A stretch of 49,074 nucleotides of DNA from Methylococcales symbiont of Iophon sp. n. MRB-2018 (GTDB lineage Bacteria > Pseudomonadota > Gammaproteobacteria > Methylococcales > Methylomonadaceae), in contig QPIL01000111.1 of the NCBI GenBank assembly GCA_003666325.1, positions 1-49,074 of the forward strand, given 5' to 3'. A program made the position numbers and the translations under genes. How positions within the stretch are numbered: position 1 is the first letter of the stretch; each line of letters begins with the position of its first letter. Shown in pieces: positions 34,101 through 43,406 of the stretch. The notes below the pieces were generated by a model. It was not told the DNA's origin. It worked only from the letters and a program-made list of their open reading frames with translations, and ran no database searches.

Positions 34101-35030
34101 CCCTGTTGCCGCACCCGAATATGGTGAAATTGCTGTTGGGTGATTATGGGTTTCTACTTTCATTAATAAATGTACATATTCTTCGGTATATGTATATTCA
34201 CCCGTTTGCGGGTTACGGATAAAAACATCGGCTAAAGAGCCTTCAGCAACTGAAGCATTGTCACTGTATGCTGATAAGATACCTTGTGGATTTTTTTCGG
34301 CAGTATGACGAATCATGTTAAATAATGAGATTAGCTGTTGTTCGCCATCTATTGTCCAACGGGCATTAAATATTTTATGCCGACAATGTTCTGAATTGGC
34401 TTGTGCAAACATCATTAATTCAACATCAGATGGGTCTCTACCTAGCTCTTGAAAACTGCGGGTTAAATAATTGATTTCATCATTAGATAATGCCAAACCT
34501 AAATCTGTATTTGCTTTTATCAAAGCCTCAGATCCTAGCTCACAGACTGCTATCGTCGATAAGGGCTGCGCTTTATGCTGAACGAATAAATCCAGATCAT
34601 CTTCATTCTCAAATACTCTGTGTGTCATTCGGTCATGAATTAATGGTTTGATTTTGGCTTTAAGCCCAGAACTCATCTGGCTATGACCGGAGATAATATA
34701 CTCTATCCCACGCTCAATACGGTTAACATTTGTTAAACCACATCGTTCAACAATCTCACTGGCTTTACTTGACCAGGGGGAAATAGTACCTGGACGAGGA
34801 ACTACAAGAAATACTTGACCTTCTACCGTTGTTTTTGGTGCTGAATATCCATAAGTAGTCAAGCTAGTGAGTTGCTTTATTTCTTCCTCACTTAATATGT
34901 TTTCGGCATCAACAAAATGAACAAAACGAACGCTTACTGAATCTATTTCAGCATCTATTTGTTTTAGTTCTTTAATGAATTGTTTGAGTCTGTAATCAGA
35001 AAGGGCTAATGTTCCAAGAATTTTTAGCAT
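31158..35030 (-). CDS. purL: Phosphoribosylformylglycinamidine synthase (single-chain)
   Basis: 1290 residues, the full-length gammaproteobacterial form. F-A-Q-A-N-S-E-H-C-R-H-K-I-F and V-E-T-H-N-H-P-T-A-I near the N-terminal third, G-K-D-S-L-S-M in the second synthetase half, and the C-terminal glutaminase with G-V-C-N-G-C-Q-M (nucleophile Cys) and P-H-P-E-R. It converts FGAR to FGAM with ATP and glutamine. It heads purL-cysM. Confidence 0.98.
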   Translation of the reverse strand: MLKILGTLALSDYRLKQFIKELKQIDAEIDSVSVRFVHFVDAENILSEEEIKQLTSLTTYGYSAPKTTVEGQVFLVVPRPGTISPWSSKASEIVERCGLTNVNRIERGIEYIISGHSQMSSGLKAKIKPLIHDRMTHRVFENEDDLDLFVQHKAQPLSTIAVCELGSEALIKANTDLGLALSNDEINYLTRSFQELGRDPSDVELMMFAQANSEHCRHKIFNARWTIDGEQQLISLFNMIRHTAEKNPQGILSAYSDNASVAEGSLADVFIRNPQTGEYTYTEEYVHLLMKVETHNHPTAISPYSGAATGSGGEIRDEGATGRGSATKAGITGFSVSHLKIPGFEQPWEEDFGKPERISSALDIMLQGPIGSAAFNNEFGRPNIAGYFRSFEQKTAQENEYRGYHKPIMIAGGMGNIRPMLVDKHKIPDESLIIILGGPAMLIGLGGSAASSQTSGESAAELDFSSVQRENPEMERRCQEVINHCNAMGDNTPIISIHDIGAGGLSNAVPEIIHDCEQGGQFNLRAVNNADKGMSPMQIWCNEAQERYVVAIAPTSLDLFKSFCLREHCLYAVIGKATDKEHLTLSDEWLGGKPVDIPMSILFGNPPKIDKDVAHKIPHLKTLELANVDLSEAINRVLAFPAVADKSFLIHIGDRSVTGLVARDQMVGRWQVPVADVAVTASGFHGYTGEAMAIGERTPLALINAPASGRIAIAESLTNLVASRIESLNKVKISANWMAACGSEGEDADLFDTVKAVGMDVCPALGIAIPVGKDSLSMKTIWKESGKDKVMTSPLSLIVTAFAPVLDIKKTLTPELKNEDSTLILIDLGAGKNRLGGSVLAQTYNQMGDEAPDLDDTGLFKAFFNAIQSLNAEDKLLAYHDRSDGGLLATLTEMMFAGRQGIDLDLDGLCANNQTVLSALFNEELGAVIQLKQSEDDHVLKYLIDAGLENCVHSIAKVTQNQQLNIKYQSKTIYSADRASLQKTWSEVSYKMQALRDNPDCAQQQFEMIADDKDPGLSVSLSFDPRQDITLQINSSVRPKVAILREQGVNGHIEMAAVFDRAGFTAIDVHMSDIIHSRVTLDDFVGLVACGGFSYGDVLGAGGGWAKSILFNAKAREQFSLFFQRKDTFGLGVCNGCQMMSGLKEIIPGAEHWPAFKTNISEQFEARVAMVKIQPSPSILTNGMDGSLLPVVIAHGEGRAEFSNDSDIDHTQIALSYIDNYGEISTAFPANPNGSPRGITGLTNKDGRFTIMMPHPERCFRTIQNSWSPDDWGEDGAWMRMFRNARVWVG

Positions 35031-35223
35031 GAAATTTCAGATAAGTATAAAAAATAATCTTGATTTGATTGAGATGTTCAAAAGAAGTATTGTTGAATCT
35101 AAAACAATGAAAAGAGTGATGACACAAAAACAATTAATTATTCTGTTAATTGCTTTGAAACCAGCCAATAGGTAATTCCAAGTGCCAAAACAACAGCGGC
35201 TGTGGCAAAAACATAGATCGGTA

Positions 35224-35844
35224 TTATTTGGCTAAATCTTGCTTTATCGTCTGGTACAATAATTCTAATAATTTCAAACCATTTCCATCAGACAATGGAA
35301 TGTTATTTTTATTAAGTACTATGGCTTCAATAAAACCATTATATTCAATCAGTTTAATTTTAAACTCTTCTTCTTGAACAGGATCTGAGGCAAAAATAAA
35401 CAGCACTTTATCCCATAATGAATCATCTTTGACTTTTTCAAAAATGGCATCATAGAGTACAGAATAGACTCTTTTCTGCTCGTTTCTATCTATAATTTCA
35501 ATAAAATTGCGCCTTAAAGATTTTCCTACAGTGCGCCAGGTTTTTTCCATGTTATCATTAATGCGTATTCGGGTGGATCCCTCCGAATATTGAACTAACT
35601 CTATATAAATCGAAGCTTCTTCTTTGGTTTTATCGGTAATTATTTCTGTTCCCCTAGGCATTTCCAACTCTACAAATGTATGTTCTTTATTTTCAAACTC
35701 AGAAGGTATATTTAATGCCGCAATTTCTGTGCTTAATTGATACTCTTTAGATTTGTCGGGGAAATAGTTTTTAACCTTAGAACAAGCAGAAACTGTTAAA
35801 ACTAAAAGTACAATAGTGAAACACTTAGATATAATAAAATACAT
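35224..35844 (-). CDS. bamC: BamC-like outer-membrane assembly lipoprotein
   Basis: About 206 residues from M-Y-F-I-I-S-K-C-F, a signal peptide with the lipobox L-T-V-S-A-C. The N-terminal linker has Y-F-P-D-K-S-K-E-Y and L-N-I-P-S-E-F, and L-E-M-P-R-G-T and D-N-M-E-K-T-W-R-T-V-G-K-S-L follow, as in BamC/NlpB. It belongs to the BAM complex that inserts beta-barrel proteins. The start lies 4 bp after the dapA stop; an earlier ATG at 35877 would overlap dapA by 29 bp and give an atypical signal. The dapA-bamC order is conserved in gammaproteobacteria. Confidence 0.85.
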   Translation of the reverse strand: MYFIISKCFTIVLLVLTVSACSKVKNYFPDKSKEYQLSTEIAALNIPSEFENKEHTFVELEMPRGTEIITDKTKEEASIYIELVQYSEGSTRIRINDNMEKTWRTVGKSLRRNFIEIIDRNEQKRVYSVLYDAIFEKVKDDSLWDKVLFIFASDPVQEEEFKIKLIEYNGFIEAIVLNKNNIPLSDGNGLKLLELLYQTIKQDLAK

Positions 35845-35848
35845 AATA

Positions 35849-36724
35849 TTAAATAATTTTTGCTTGTTGTAATGCATTACGCAAGGGTTTGAAACAGTCT
35901 TCTGTTAACCAAGTTAAAGGTAAGCGAATACCTTTACCCATTAAGCCCATCTCAGCAACTGCCCATTTGACAGGAATAGGATTAGACTGAATAAATAAGT
36001 GTTCATGTAAAGCGACTAATTTTAAATTAATGCTTTCAGCTAATTTTCTATTGCCTTCAATAGCAGCCTTAATCATTTCATGGACTAATTTTGGCGCCAC
36101 GTTACCTGTGACTGTAATGGAGCCATTGCCCCCTAATAAACAAAATTCACAGCTAGTGGCATCATCACCTGAATAGATAGCAAAATCATCAGCGCATAAA
36201 TCACTAATGATTTTAACTCTATTTAATTCACCTGTGGCTTCTTTAACGCCGACAATATTATCTATTTTTGCAAGACGAGCGATAGTTTCTGGCAACATGT
36301 CACACCCAGTCCGACTCGGTACGTTATATAAAATTTGTGGAATATCAACGGTTTCAGCAATAACTTTATAATGTTGAAAAAGACCTTCTGCTGTCGGTTT
36401 ATTATAATAAGGTGTGACTAATAAACAAGCATCTGCACCTGCTTGTTTTGCCCGACTTGTTAATAAAATAGCTTCAGTAGTTGAATTGGCACCTGTTCCT
36501 GCAATAACTGGAAGTCTTCCTGCGACATAATCTACAACACATTTTACAACATCACAATGTTCGTTTTCATCAAGTGTTGCAGACTCCCCCGTAGTACCCA
36601 TCACTACAATAGAATCTGTACCTTGTTCAATATGGTATTCAACTAATTTCTTTAGACTTTTCTTATCTATTGCACCATTGTTTTCCATAGGGGTAACTAA
36701 AGCAACGATACTACCTTGAATCAT
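35849..36724 (-). CDS. dapA: 4-hydroxy-tetrahydrodipicolinate synthase
   Basis: 291 residues. M-I-Q-G-S-I-V-A-L-V-T-P-M, V-M-G-T-T-G-E-S-A-T-L, Y-N-V-P-S-R-T-G (catalytic Tyr) and V-G-V-K-E-A-T-G (Schiff-base Lys) are diagnostic. It condenses aspartate semialdehyde and pyruvate in lysine and diaminopimelate synthesis. First gene of dapA-bamC. Confidence 0.97.
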   Translation of the reverse strand: MIQGSIVALVTPMENNGAIDKKSLKKLVEYHIEQGTDSIVVMGTTGESATLDENEHCDVVKCVVDYVAGRLPVIAGTGANSTTEAILLTSRAKQAGADACLLVTPYYNKPTAEGLFQHYKVIAETVDIPQILYNVPSRTGCDMLPETIARLAKIDNIVGVKEATGELNRVKIISDLCADDFAIYSGDDATSCEFCLLGGNGSITVTGNVAPKLVHEMIKAAIEGNRKLAESINLKLVALHEHLFIQSNPIPVKWAVAEMGLMGKGIRLPLTWLTEDCFKPLRNALQQAKII

Positions 36725-36814
36725 GCAAATCTCTCATCTAATTATAAAAATTAACTGACAATTGTAACAGTTTAAAATCACTCACGCCCAAATTAGAAAT
36801 ACAGCTTTTTTTGA

Positions 36815-37735
36815 TCAGCGCGATTCTTTCCATTTTTGTTTTCGTACAGACTTTTTAGCCGATTTTCGTTCTTTAATAAGTGCCAGTTCATTCAGCTCCT
36901 GCTCCATCATTTCTGGTTTTTCTAGGCTAACAGCACCGATCACTCCGGCTCTGAGTTCTGCAATCAGTATTTTAGATGTTTTATCCAGATCCACTTGTTT
37001 TCCAGAGCGTAGACACCCTCTTTTTCTACCAATCACTTCCATTAAATCAGATTCATTATCAGGCACTTGCTCTAACTGATAGCGCTGTTTTAACAGTTGA
37101 GGATAAAATTTAAGCAGATATTCAGCTACAAAAAAAGCAACATCGGTATGTTCCATCGCCGTGTCTTTAATAGCACCCGTTGCGGCTAGGCGGTATCCAC
37201 TATTTTTATTCTCAACATTACCCCATAAAACACCAGGGGTATCAGATAATACAATATTATCATCCAGCTTAATACGTTGTTGCCGTTTAGTGACGGCCGG
37301 CTCATTACCTGTTTTGGCAATAATACGATCCGCTAAAATATTGATTAATGTCGATTTTCCAACATTAGGAATGCCCATAATCATGGCTTTAATTAACTTA
37401 TCATTACTACCTTTTTCGGGAATCATTTTGTGACATAAAGCCGTTATTTGCTTAATCTTATTCGCTTTCTGTGTGGTCACAGCTAGCGTTTTTACTCCTT
37501 CTTCCCGTTCCAGATAATCTTGCCAGCATTGTGTCATCAAAGGATCCGCCAAATCCGTTTTGGTTAATACTCTAATACATGGCTTTTGACCTCGTAATTT
37601 AGACAGCATAGGGTTTTGGCTACTAAAAGGAATACGCGCATCCAGTACTTCAATAATCAAATCTATTTGTGGTAAAACCTTTTGTATCTCTTTGCTGGCC
37701 TTGTGCATATGACCTGGATACCATTGAATAAGCAT
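36815..37735 (-). CDS. ylqF: Ribosome biogenesis GTPase YlqF/RbgA
   Basis: 306 residues. W-Y-P-G-H-M-H-K-A at the start and circularly permuted G motifs: V-L-T-K-T-D-L-A-D (G4) near 57-65, then M-G-I-P-N-V-G-K-S-T-L-I-N (G1), and D-T-P-G-V-L-W (G3). It acts in late assembly of the 50S subunit. The C-terminal tail is Lys/Arg-rich. No operon partner. Confidence 0.94.
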   Translation of the reverse strand: MLIQWYPGHMHKASKEIQKVLPQIDLIIEVLDARIPFSSQNPMLSKLRGQKPCIRVLTKTDLADPLMTQCWQDYLEREEGVKTLAVTTQKANKIKQITALCHKMIPEKGSNDKLIKAMIMGIPNVGKSTLINILADRIIAKTGNEPAVTKRQQRIKLDDNIVLSDTPGVLWGNVENKNSGYRLAATGAIKDTAMEHTDVAFFVAEYLLKFYPQLLKQRYQLEQVPDNESDLMEVIGRKRGCLRSGKQVDLDKTSKILIAELRAGVIGAVSLEKPEMMEQELNELALIKERKSAKKSVRKQKWKESR

Positions 37736-37812
37736 ATTTTTAATGATTAGTAAAACGCTGTATTTTACCTGAATTGACTACGGTTAATCCGTAAATCAGA
37801 AATAGAAAACAG

Positions 37813-38107
37813 GAGATAATACCATGCTGAGAGGATTGTTCTTTCCATATCGTCTTTGCTCCGAATAGGTCGTTTACCTATATCCGCCTTTGCATGATTT
37901 CATACCTGTTCATCTGGATTGAGTTCAGGTGAATATGCTACTAGAAAAGCCATTATGATTTCTTCACTACTTTTTTACTATGCTGATAAGGCGCATTATC
38001 AACTATAACAAAAATAGGGCAAGTCGCATCACTTCTCAGTTTCTTTAGAAAATAAATAAATTTCTCTGGGTTTAATTTTGTAGCAACAATTAAATTTAAG
38101 GCTGGAT
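37813..38107 (-). pseudogene. IS630-family transposase remnant (DDE domain)
   Basis: One minus frame gives I-F-V-I-V-D-N-A-P-Y-Q-H-S-K-K-V then a stop. A second, shifted frame gives F-L-V-A-Y-S-P-E-L-N-P-D-E-Q-V, stop, N-H-A-K-A-D-I-G-K-R. This is the C-terminal catalytic part of IS630/Tc1-type transposases (VDNAxxH and YSPxLNPxE). With at least one frameshift, one internal stop and no N-terminal half, it is inactive. No terminal inverted repeats recognised. Confidence 0.8.
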
Positions 38108-38141
38108 ATTAAAGAGTAGTTATTGTATTATTATCACTTTA

Positions 38142-38231
38142 GGAGAGGTGGCTGAGTGGTCGAAAGCGGCGGTCTTGAAAACCGTTGAGGGTTTATCCCC
38201 TCCAAGAGTTCGAATCTCTTCCTCTCCGCCA
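38142..38231 (+). tRNA. tRNA-Ser (UGA)
   Basis: 90-nt serine tRNA with long variable arm: acceptor GGAGAGG pairs with CCTCTCC, anticodon loop CTTGAAA (anticodon TGA), T-loop GTTCGAATC, CCA encoded at 38229-38231. Confidence 0.96.
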
Positions 38232-38239
38232 TAACCACT

Positions 38240-38267
38240 AAAAACCAGTTTCAAAGCTGGTTTTTTT
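38240..38267 (+). terminator. Rho-independent terminator of tRNA-Ser(UGA)
   Basis: AAAACCAG, loop TTTCAAAG, then CTGGTTTTTTT: an 8-bp stem and a T run, 9 bases after the tRNA. Confidence 0.9.
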
Positions 38268-38277
38268 ATGCCTGTAA

Positions 38278-38375
38278 GAAAATATAAGGACTAAGGACTA
38301 AAGTAACTGGAACCTCTGTTACCACACGTCATTCCCGAAGTCTTTATCGGGAATCTAGTTACTGTCTTAAAAGCC
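38278..38375 (+). repeat. Short heptamer tract T6 plus REP-like module R3
   Basis: AAGGACTAAGGACTAAAG (38287-38302 region) leads into TAACTGGAACCTCTGTTACC, then ACACGTCATTCCCGAAG and TCTTTATCGGGAATCTAG (arms ATTCCCGA/TCGGGAAT). The same order, heptamer then this module, occurs on the minus strand at 9285-9090. Confidence 0.8.
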
Positions 38376-38508
38376 AAGCTTTTTGATTTTTATTTGGAGT
38401 TAACTTTTAGCTTAGTTCGCAGCCTTTGGGGGCTTATCCCAAACTGCCATCATTCACACAAAAACCAATCAATTTAACCATTATTTTGCATAATCCACAT
38501 CAAATTGG

Positions 38509-38553
38509 CTACCCAGACTTTAACACTATAAGAAATTACCAAAAACCAAGGGG
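38509..38553 (-). repeat. Partial copy D of the L repeat (head only)
   Basis: The minus strand reads CCCCTTGGTTTTTGGTAATT followed by TCTTATAGTGTTAAAGTCTGG, matching the start of copy C (CTTGATTTTTGGTGATTTC...GGTGTTAAAGTCTGG). Similarity then stops. It directly follows tract T7 on that strand. Confidence 0.7.
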
Positions 38554-38557
38554 CTTT

Positions 38558-38614
38558 TAGTCCTTAGTCTTTAGCTCTTAGCTCTTAGCTCTTAGTCCTG
38601 AGTCCTGAGTCCTT
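38558..38614 (-). repeat. Heptamer tract T7
   Basis: Plus strand TAGTCCTTAGTCTTTAG, three CTCTTAG units, then CCTGAGT units, about eight in all. On the minus strand (GACTCAG, CTAAGAG, GACTAAA) it lies just past the terminator of the csrA-tRNA transcript. Confidence 0.85.
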
Positions 38615-38633
38615 CATTATCTTTACATCAGGC

Positions 38634-38667
38634 ATAAAAAAAGGTCGTAAATTTCTCTACGACCTTC
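38634..38667 (-). terminator. Rho-independent terminator of the csrA-tRNA transcript
   Basis: Minus strand AAGGTCGTA, loop, TACGACCTTTTTTT: a 9-bp stem and T run, 9 bases after the end of tRNA-Asn. Confidence 0.9.
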
Positions 38668-38675
38668 TTTATATA

Positions 38676-38751
38676 TGGCTCCCCCGGACGGGCTCGAACC
38701 GCCGACCTAGTGATTAACAGTCACCCGCTCTACCAACTGAGCTACAGGGGA
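38676..38751 (-). tRNA. tRNA-Asn (GUU)
   Basis: 76 nt. Minus strand TCCCCTGTAGCTCAGTTGG start, anticodon loop CTGTTAA (anticodon GTT), GGTTCGAGCC T-arm, acceptor pairing and encoded CCA. Confidence 0.96.
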
Positions 38752-38778
38752 AAAATACTTTTCTTTTTTTTACTTAAA

Positions 38779-38855
38779 TGGCGCGCCCGGAGAGATTCGA
38801 ACTCCCGACCGCTCGGTTCGTAGCCGAGTACTCTATCCAGCTGAGCTACGGGCGC
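38779..38855 (-). tRNA. tRNA-Arg (ACG)
   Basis: 77 nt. Minus strand GCGCCCGTAGCTCAGCTGG start, anticodon loop CTACGAA (anticodon ACG), AGTTCGAATC T-arm, CGGGCGC acceptor and encoded CCA. Confidence 0.96.
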
Positions 38856-38927
38856 TTTATTCAACTCACCATTGTCGCTTTTAATATAATTTATGTCAAG
38901 CAAGCGTTAAGCAATATTTAAAATCTG

Positions 38928-39017
38928 GCGGAGAGTGAGGGATTCGAACCCTCGATGGGATTTAAAGCCCATACTCCCTTAGCAGGGGAGCGCCTTCAGC
39001 CGCTCGGCCAACTCTCC
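38928..39017 (-). tRNA. tRNA-Ser (GCU)
   Basis: 90 nt with a long variable arm. Minus strand GGAGAGTTGGCCGAGCGG start, anticodon loop CTGCTAA (anticodon GCT), GGTTCGAATCC T-arm, encoded CCA. It begins only 9 bp after the csrA stop, on the same strand. Confidence 0.96.
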
Positions 39018-39026
39018 TAAAACTAT

Positions 39027-39227
39027 TTAATCTTCAGAATCCGTTAAACCCGAAGATTCCGATTGTTCCTTTTTTATTCTTTCGTAAATTTCTTCTCTAT
39101 GTACTGCAGTTTCTTTAGGTGCATTAATTCCAATGCGAACCTGATTGCCTTTCACCCCTAAAACAGTGACAGTAACATCATCACCTATCATTAAGGTTTC
39201 TCCTACTCGTCGAGTTAAGATAAGCAT
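39027..39227 (-). CDS. csrA: Carbon storage regulator CsrA
   Basis: 66 residues from [15 protein letters not shown], with [17 protein letters not shown] and [10 protein letters not shown], matching CsrA. It binds GGA motifs in mRNA leaders. The start at 39227 has AAGGAG eight bases upstream; a seven-codon extension would pass through this site. The order alaS-lysC-csrA-tRNAs is typical of gammaproteobacteria. With no terminator before tRNA-Ser, the tRNAs are probably co-transcribed. Confidence 0.96.
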   Translation of the reverse strand: MLILTRRVGETLMIGDDVTVTVLGVKGNQVRIGINAPKETAVHREEIYERIKKEQSESSGLTDSED

Positions 39228-39532
39228 AATATCTCCTTCCGTTTCCATTTAGGTTGTACTTACAATCGCCAACCAAGGGGATATTATATACAGCCCTATT
39301 CAAAAAATAAAGCCATAGCTAAATAAATCTGGATCTATGAATAATTAAATAGGGTAAATTCTGTAGAATTAGACAATTTTTCCATTCCAAAGCAAATGAA
39401 TAACTCCGAGAGATCTCAGCATAGCTTATGAACGGATAAAAAAGGCTAGAAGTTTTTCATCTTTCAGCCAAAATAACGCACAATAGCTCACTATTACACT
39501 TGTATTTTTGACTAAAATATAGTCCCATAAAT
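39228..39532. other. lysC-csrA intergenic region, no gene seen
   Basis: About 300 bp, AT-rich, with no open frame or repeat that I can support. It should hold the csrA promoter(s). Confidence 0.4.
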
Positions 39533-40759
39533 TTAAACATTTTCTTTTTCTAGCCCAAAAGCTTTATGCAACGCACGCACAGAAAGTTCTAAGTACTTTT
39601 CATCCACTACGACTGAAATTTTAATTTCTGACGTTGAAATCATTCTTATATTAATACCTTCATCCGCGAGAACTTTAAACATGTTACTGGCAATCCCTGC
39701 ATGAGAACGCATGCCTACGCCGACAATAGATATTTTTACAATACTATCATCACCTGTTACTTGTTTAGCCCCCAAATCTCGACAGACTTGCTCTAGCACT
39801 TCTTTGCTTTTTTGATAATCATTACGATGAACAGTAAAGGTAAAGTCAGTGGTTGAATCAGCGGCAATATTTTGAATAATCATATCGACTTCAATGTTTT
39901 TGTCGGCGATAGGACATAAAATTTTAGATGCAACACCAGGTAAATCAGGTACACCCGTTATTGTTAATTTAGCTTCATCACGGTTAAATGCAATAGCTGA
40001 AATTAAAGCTCTTTCCATTTGTGATTCCTCATAGGTAATCAATGTACCACTCCCTTCTTTAAATGATGAAGATAAAACTCGGAGTGTCACGTTATATTTC
40101 CCCGCAAATTCTACGGCTCTTATTTGTAATACTTTTGAACCTAAACTCGCCATTTCCAGCATTTCTTCAAAGGTGATTTTTTTTAATCTTCTGGCTTTAG
40201 GTTCCACTCTTGGATCTGTAGTATAAACACCATCCACATCTGTATAGATATGACATTCATCTGCCTTTAAGGCAACAGCCAGTGCCACCGCAGTGGTATC
40301 CGACCCACCGCGACCTAGGGTGGTAATATTGCCTTTATCGTCAATACCTTGAAAGCCTGCAACGACAACAACATTACCTTTCCCTAAGTCTGCCTTAATA
40401 TTTTTATCATCAATCTCTCTAATCCGTGCTTTAGTGTGCATGCTATCGGTTAAAATTCTTACTTGTCCACCGGTATAGGAACAAGCAGGACATCCCAAAT
40501 CAATCAGTGCCATACTTAACAAAGACATGGTGACTTGCTCACCTGTTGAGAGCAATACATCCATTTCTCTATCAATAGATTGCTGCTGTATTTCTTTTGC
40601 TAAGGATGTTAAACGATCTGTTTCACCACTCATTGCTGAAACAACAGCGACTATATCGTCACCTTGGTCGCGTGCTTGTTTAATTTTTTTAGCGACTGCT
40701 TTTATGCGTTCTACAGAACCGATCGATGTACCACCAAATTTATATATAAATACTGCCAT
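39533..40759 (-). CDS. lysC: Aspartate kinase
   Basis: 408 residues, the monofunctional length. F-I-Y-K-F-G-G-T-S-I-G-S-V-E-R at the start, G-R-G-G-S-D-T-T-A-V-A-L-A, Y-T-D-V-D-G-V-Y-T-T-D-P-R, and two C-terminal ACT regions (I-T-G-V-P-D-L-P-G-V and I-S-I-V-G-V-G-M-R). It phosphorylates aspartate for lysine, methionine and threonine. Starts 12 bp after alaS. Confidence 0.97.
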   Translation of the reverse strand: MAVFIYKFGGTSIGSVERIKAVAKKIKQARDQGDDIVAVVSAMSGETDRLTSLAKEIQQQSIDREMDVLLSTGEQVTMSLLSMALIDLGCPACSYTGGQVRILTDSMHTKARIREIDDKNIKADLGKGNVVVVAGFQGIDDKGNITTLGRGGSDTTAVALAVALKADECHIYTDVDGVYTTDPRVEPKARRLKKITFEEMLEMASLGSKVLQIRAVEFAGKYNVTLRVLSSSFKEGSGTLITYEESQMERALISAIAFNRDEAKLTITGVPDLPGVASKILCPIADKNIEVDMIIQNIAADSTTDFTFTVHRNDYQKSKEVLEQVCRDLGAKQVTGDDSIVKISIVGVGMRSHAGIASNMFKVLADEGINIRMISTSEIKISVVVDEKYLELSVRALHKAFGLEKENV

Positions 40760-40771
40760 TTTTTGTGTTAT

Positions 40772-43384
40772 TTAATCTTTTAACTGTGCCTCTACCCATG
40801 AAGGTACTTGTTTTAATGCTGCTTCTAAAGCAGAAGGATCAGTGCCGCCTGCTTGTGCCATATCAGCTCTTCCTCCACCTTTTCCTCCCACTTTGGTCGC
40901 CACAGAATTGACTAAATCACCTGCTTTGATACGTTTTGTTTGGTCTTTACTCACACCTGCTATCAAACTCACCTTACCGTCTTTTACTGTTGATAGAACA
41001 ATAGCTGAGCTTTGCAATTTGTTTTTTAATTGATCCACCATGTCGCGTAATGATTTTGGGTCAACATCGTTAAGTTTTACTGCTAATACTTTAATACCAT
41101 TAATATTTACCGCTTGAGAGACTAATTCACTCCCCTCTGAATTAGCTAATTTAGACTTTAAACGCTCCAGTTCTTTTTCTAGCTGCTTATTTTTTTCTAT
41201 TAGCCGAAGTACTTTGTCTAAAGTTTTTTCTGTGGGGCTTTTTACTAACTCAGAAATTTTAGCGAGTATTTTATCTCGACTATCAATCCAGTCAATACAC
41301 GATTTGCCAGTAACGGCTTCTATTCGTCTCACACCTGATGCCACACCCGTTTCACTAATGATCTTTAAACAACCAATATCACCAGATTGCTTAACATGGG
41401 TACCAGCACAGAGTTCTGTTGAAAATTCACCTATTTTAAGCACCCGTACCTGGTTACCATATTTTTCACCAAATAAAGCCATAGCCCCTGCTTTTACAGC
41501 ATCATCCTTGTTCATTACCTCAGCTGAAACAGGATTATTCATCCGAATTTGATCATTCACAATATTTTCTATGGCATTTATTTCTGTCGCTGTCATCGGT
41601 TCAAAATGAGCAAAATCAAAACGTAAGCGTTCTGGGTTAACTAATGATCCTTTCTGAGTGACATGATCACCTAATATTTGACGTAATGCGGCATGTAATA
41701 TATGTGTTGCTGAATGATTTAATTCTGTCGCTTTTCTATCATCCGCGTTAACCGAAACATGACATTGTTTTCCACAATTTATTTCACCTTGGGTCACAAA
41801 GCCTTTATGCAGAAAAAGATTATCTCCTTGTTTTTGCGTGTCTTTCACTTCAAAAATAGCATTATCAAGTTCAATACGTCCATTGTCTCCTACTTGCCCA
41901 CCCGATTCAGCATAAAATGGTGTTTTGTCTAATATAACAACACCTTCTTCTGCTTCTTTTAGTTGCTGAACCGCTTTACCTTTTGCAAACAAGCCCATGA
42001 TTTTAGCTGTCCCAGTTAAATTCTGATAACCAGTAAAATCGGTATTACTATTATGTTTGATATCTTGATCATAGTCTGCATCAAACTTGCCGCCCGCTCT
42101 TGCTCGTTCACGTTGGCTAGCCATTTCAACTTCAAAACCGGCATGATCAACCGTCAGTTTTTGCTCTCTGGCGTAATCAGCGGTTAAATCAACGGGAAAA
42201 CCGTAGGTGTCATATAAAAGAAAAACAATATCACCAGAAATGACTTTACCTTCTATTTTAGCAACACAGTTTTCCAGTATTTTCATACCTTGCTCTAAGG
42301 TTTCGGAAAATCGTTGCTCTTCATTCTTTAATACAGATTCAATCTGTTCTTGTCCTTGTTTTATCTCGGGGAATGTCGCGCTCATTTCTGCAACTAAAGG
42401 GGCAACCAATTTATAGAAAAATATATCATTAATTCCTAAACGGTAACCATGCCGAATAGCACGTCGAATAATGCGCCTCAATACATATCCACGCCCTTCA
42501 TTAGAAGGTAAAACACCATCCACCACCATAAAAGCGGATGAGCGAATATGATCAGCTATAACTCTTAAAGAACTATTGGTTAAATCGTTTGTAGCGGTTA
42601 ATTCCGCCGCTACTTTTAGCAGGTTTTGGAATAGATCAATTTCATAATTATTATGCACGCCTTGTAGTATCGCAGCAATACGTTCCAGTCCCATACCTGT
42701 ATCTACTGAAGGTGCAGGTAAGGGATGTAATTCACCAGATTTATCACGGTCATATTGCATAAAAACCAGATTCCAGATTTCTATATATCTATCACCATCT
42801 GCCTCTGGCGTTCCTGGTGGTCCCCCTGCAATATCTTTACCATGATCGTAGAAAATTTCTGAACAAGGCCCACAAGGCCCTACATCACCCATCGACCAAA
42901 AATTGTCTTTCTCACCTATTCTTGAAAATCGTGATGCGTCAATTTTTATATCTTCTAGCCAGATAGTCTCTGCTTCGCTATCTTCATTAAAAACTGTCAC
43001 CCATAATTTTTCAGCAGGAATCTCCAGTTCTTTGGTTAAAAAATCCCAAGCAAAATGAATCGCGTCTTTTTTGAAATAGTCGCCGAAACTGAAATTACCC
43101 AACATTTCAAAAAAAGTATGGTGCCTTGCTGTATAGCCAACATTTTCTAGGTCATTATGCTTACCCCCTGCCCGCACACAGCGCTGTGTTGTAGTGGCTC
43201 GCGTATAACTACGTTTCTCCCTGCCTAAAAAAACATCTTTAAAAGGCACCATGCCTGCATTAGTAAATAGCAAGGTGGGGTCATTCCTTGGCACCAGTGA
43301 ACTAGAGGCTTGTACAGAATGCCCGCGTTGTTCAAAAAACGATAAGAAGGCAGCACGCAATTCTGCGCTGGTCATTTTTTTCAT
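40772..43384 (-). CDS. alaS: Alanyl-tRNA synthetase
   Basis: 870 residues. N-terminal catalytic core ([35 protein letters not shown]), editing domain metal ligands H-S-A-T-H and C-A-G-T-H, and the C-terminal [15 protein letters not shown]. Complete. Lies 22 bp after recX. Confidence 0.98.
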   Translation of the reverse strand: MKKMTSAELRAAFLSFFEQRGHSVQASSSLVPRNDPTLLFTNAGMVPFKDVFLGREKRSYTRATTTQRCVRAGGKHNDLENVGYTARHHTFFEMLGNFSFGDYFKKDAIHFAWDFLTKELEIPAEKLWVTVFNEDSEAETIWLEDIKIDASRFSRIGEKDNFWSMGDVGPCGPCSEIFYDHGKDIAGGPPGTPEADGDRYIEIWNLVFMQYDRDKSGELHPLPAPSVDTGMGLERIAAILQGVHNNYEIDLFQNLLKVAAELTATNDLTNSSLRVIADHIRSSAFMVVDGVLPSNEGRGYVLRRIIRRAIRHGYRLGINDIFFYKLVAPLVAEMSATFPEIKQGQEQIESVLKNEEQRFSETLEQGMKILENCVAKIEGKVISGDIVFLLYDTYGFPVDLTADYAREQKLTVDHAGFEVEMASQRERARAGGKFDADYDQDIKHNSNTDFTGYQNLTGTAKIMGLFAKGKAVQQLKEAEEGVVILDKTPFYAESGGQVGDNGRIELDNAIFEVKDTQKQGDNLFLHKGFVTQGEINCGKQCHVSVNADDRKATELNHSATHILHAALRQILGDHVTQKGSLVNPERLRFDFAHFEPMTATEINAIENIVNDQIRMNNPVSAEVMNKDDAVKAGAMALFGEKYGNQVRVLKIGEFSTELCAGTHVKQSGDIGCLKIISETGVASGVRRIEAVTGKSCIDWIDSRDKILAKISELVKSPTEKTLDKVLRLIEKNKQLEKELERLKSKLANSEGSELVSQAVNINGIKVLAVKLNDVDPKSLRDMVDQLKNKLQSSAIVLSTVKDGKVSLIAGVSKDQTKRIKAGDLVNSVATKVGGKGGGRADMAQAGGTDPSALEAALKQVPSWVEAQLKD

Positions 43385-43406
43385 AATTTTAAAAAGTTAC
43401 GACATC

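Noticed and set aside
35147..35226. Short hydrophobic frame (I-Y-V-F-A-T-A-A-V-V-L-A-L-G) after bamC on the minus strand
   Set aside because: It looks like a transmembrane helix, but no ATG, GTG or TTG start with a ribosome binding site opens the frame; perhaps a remnant.
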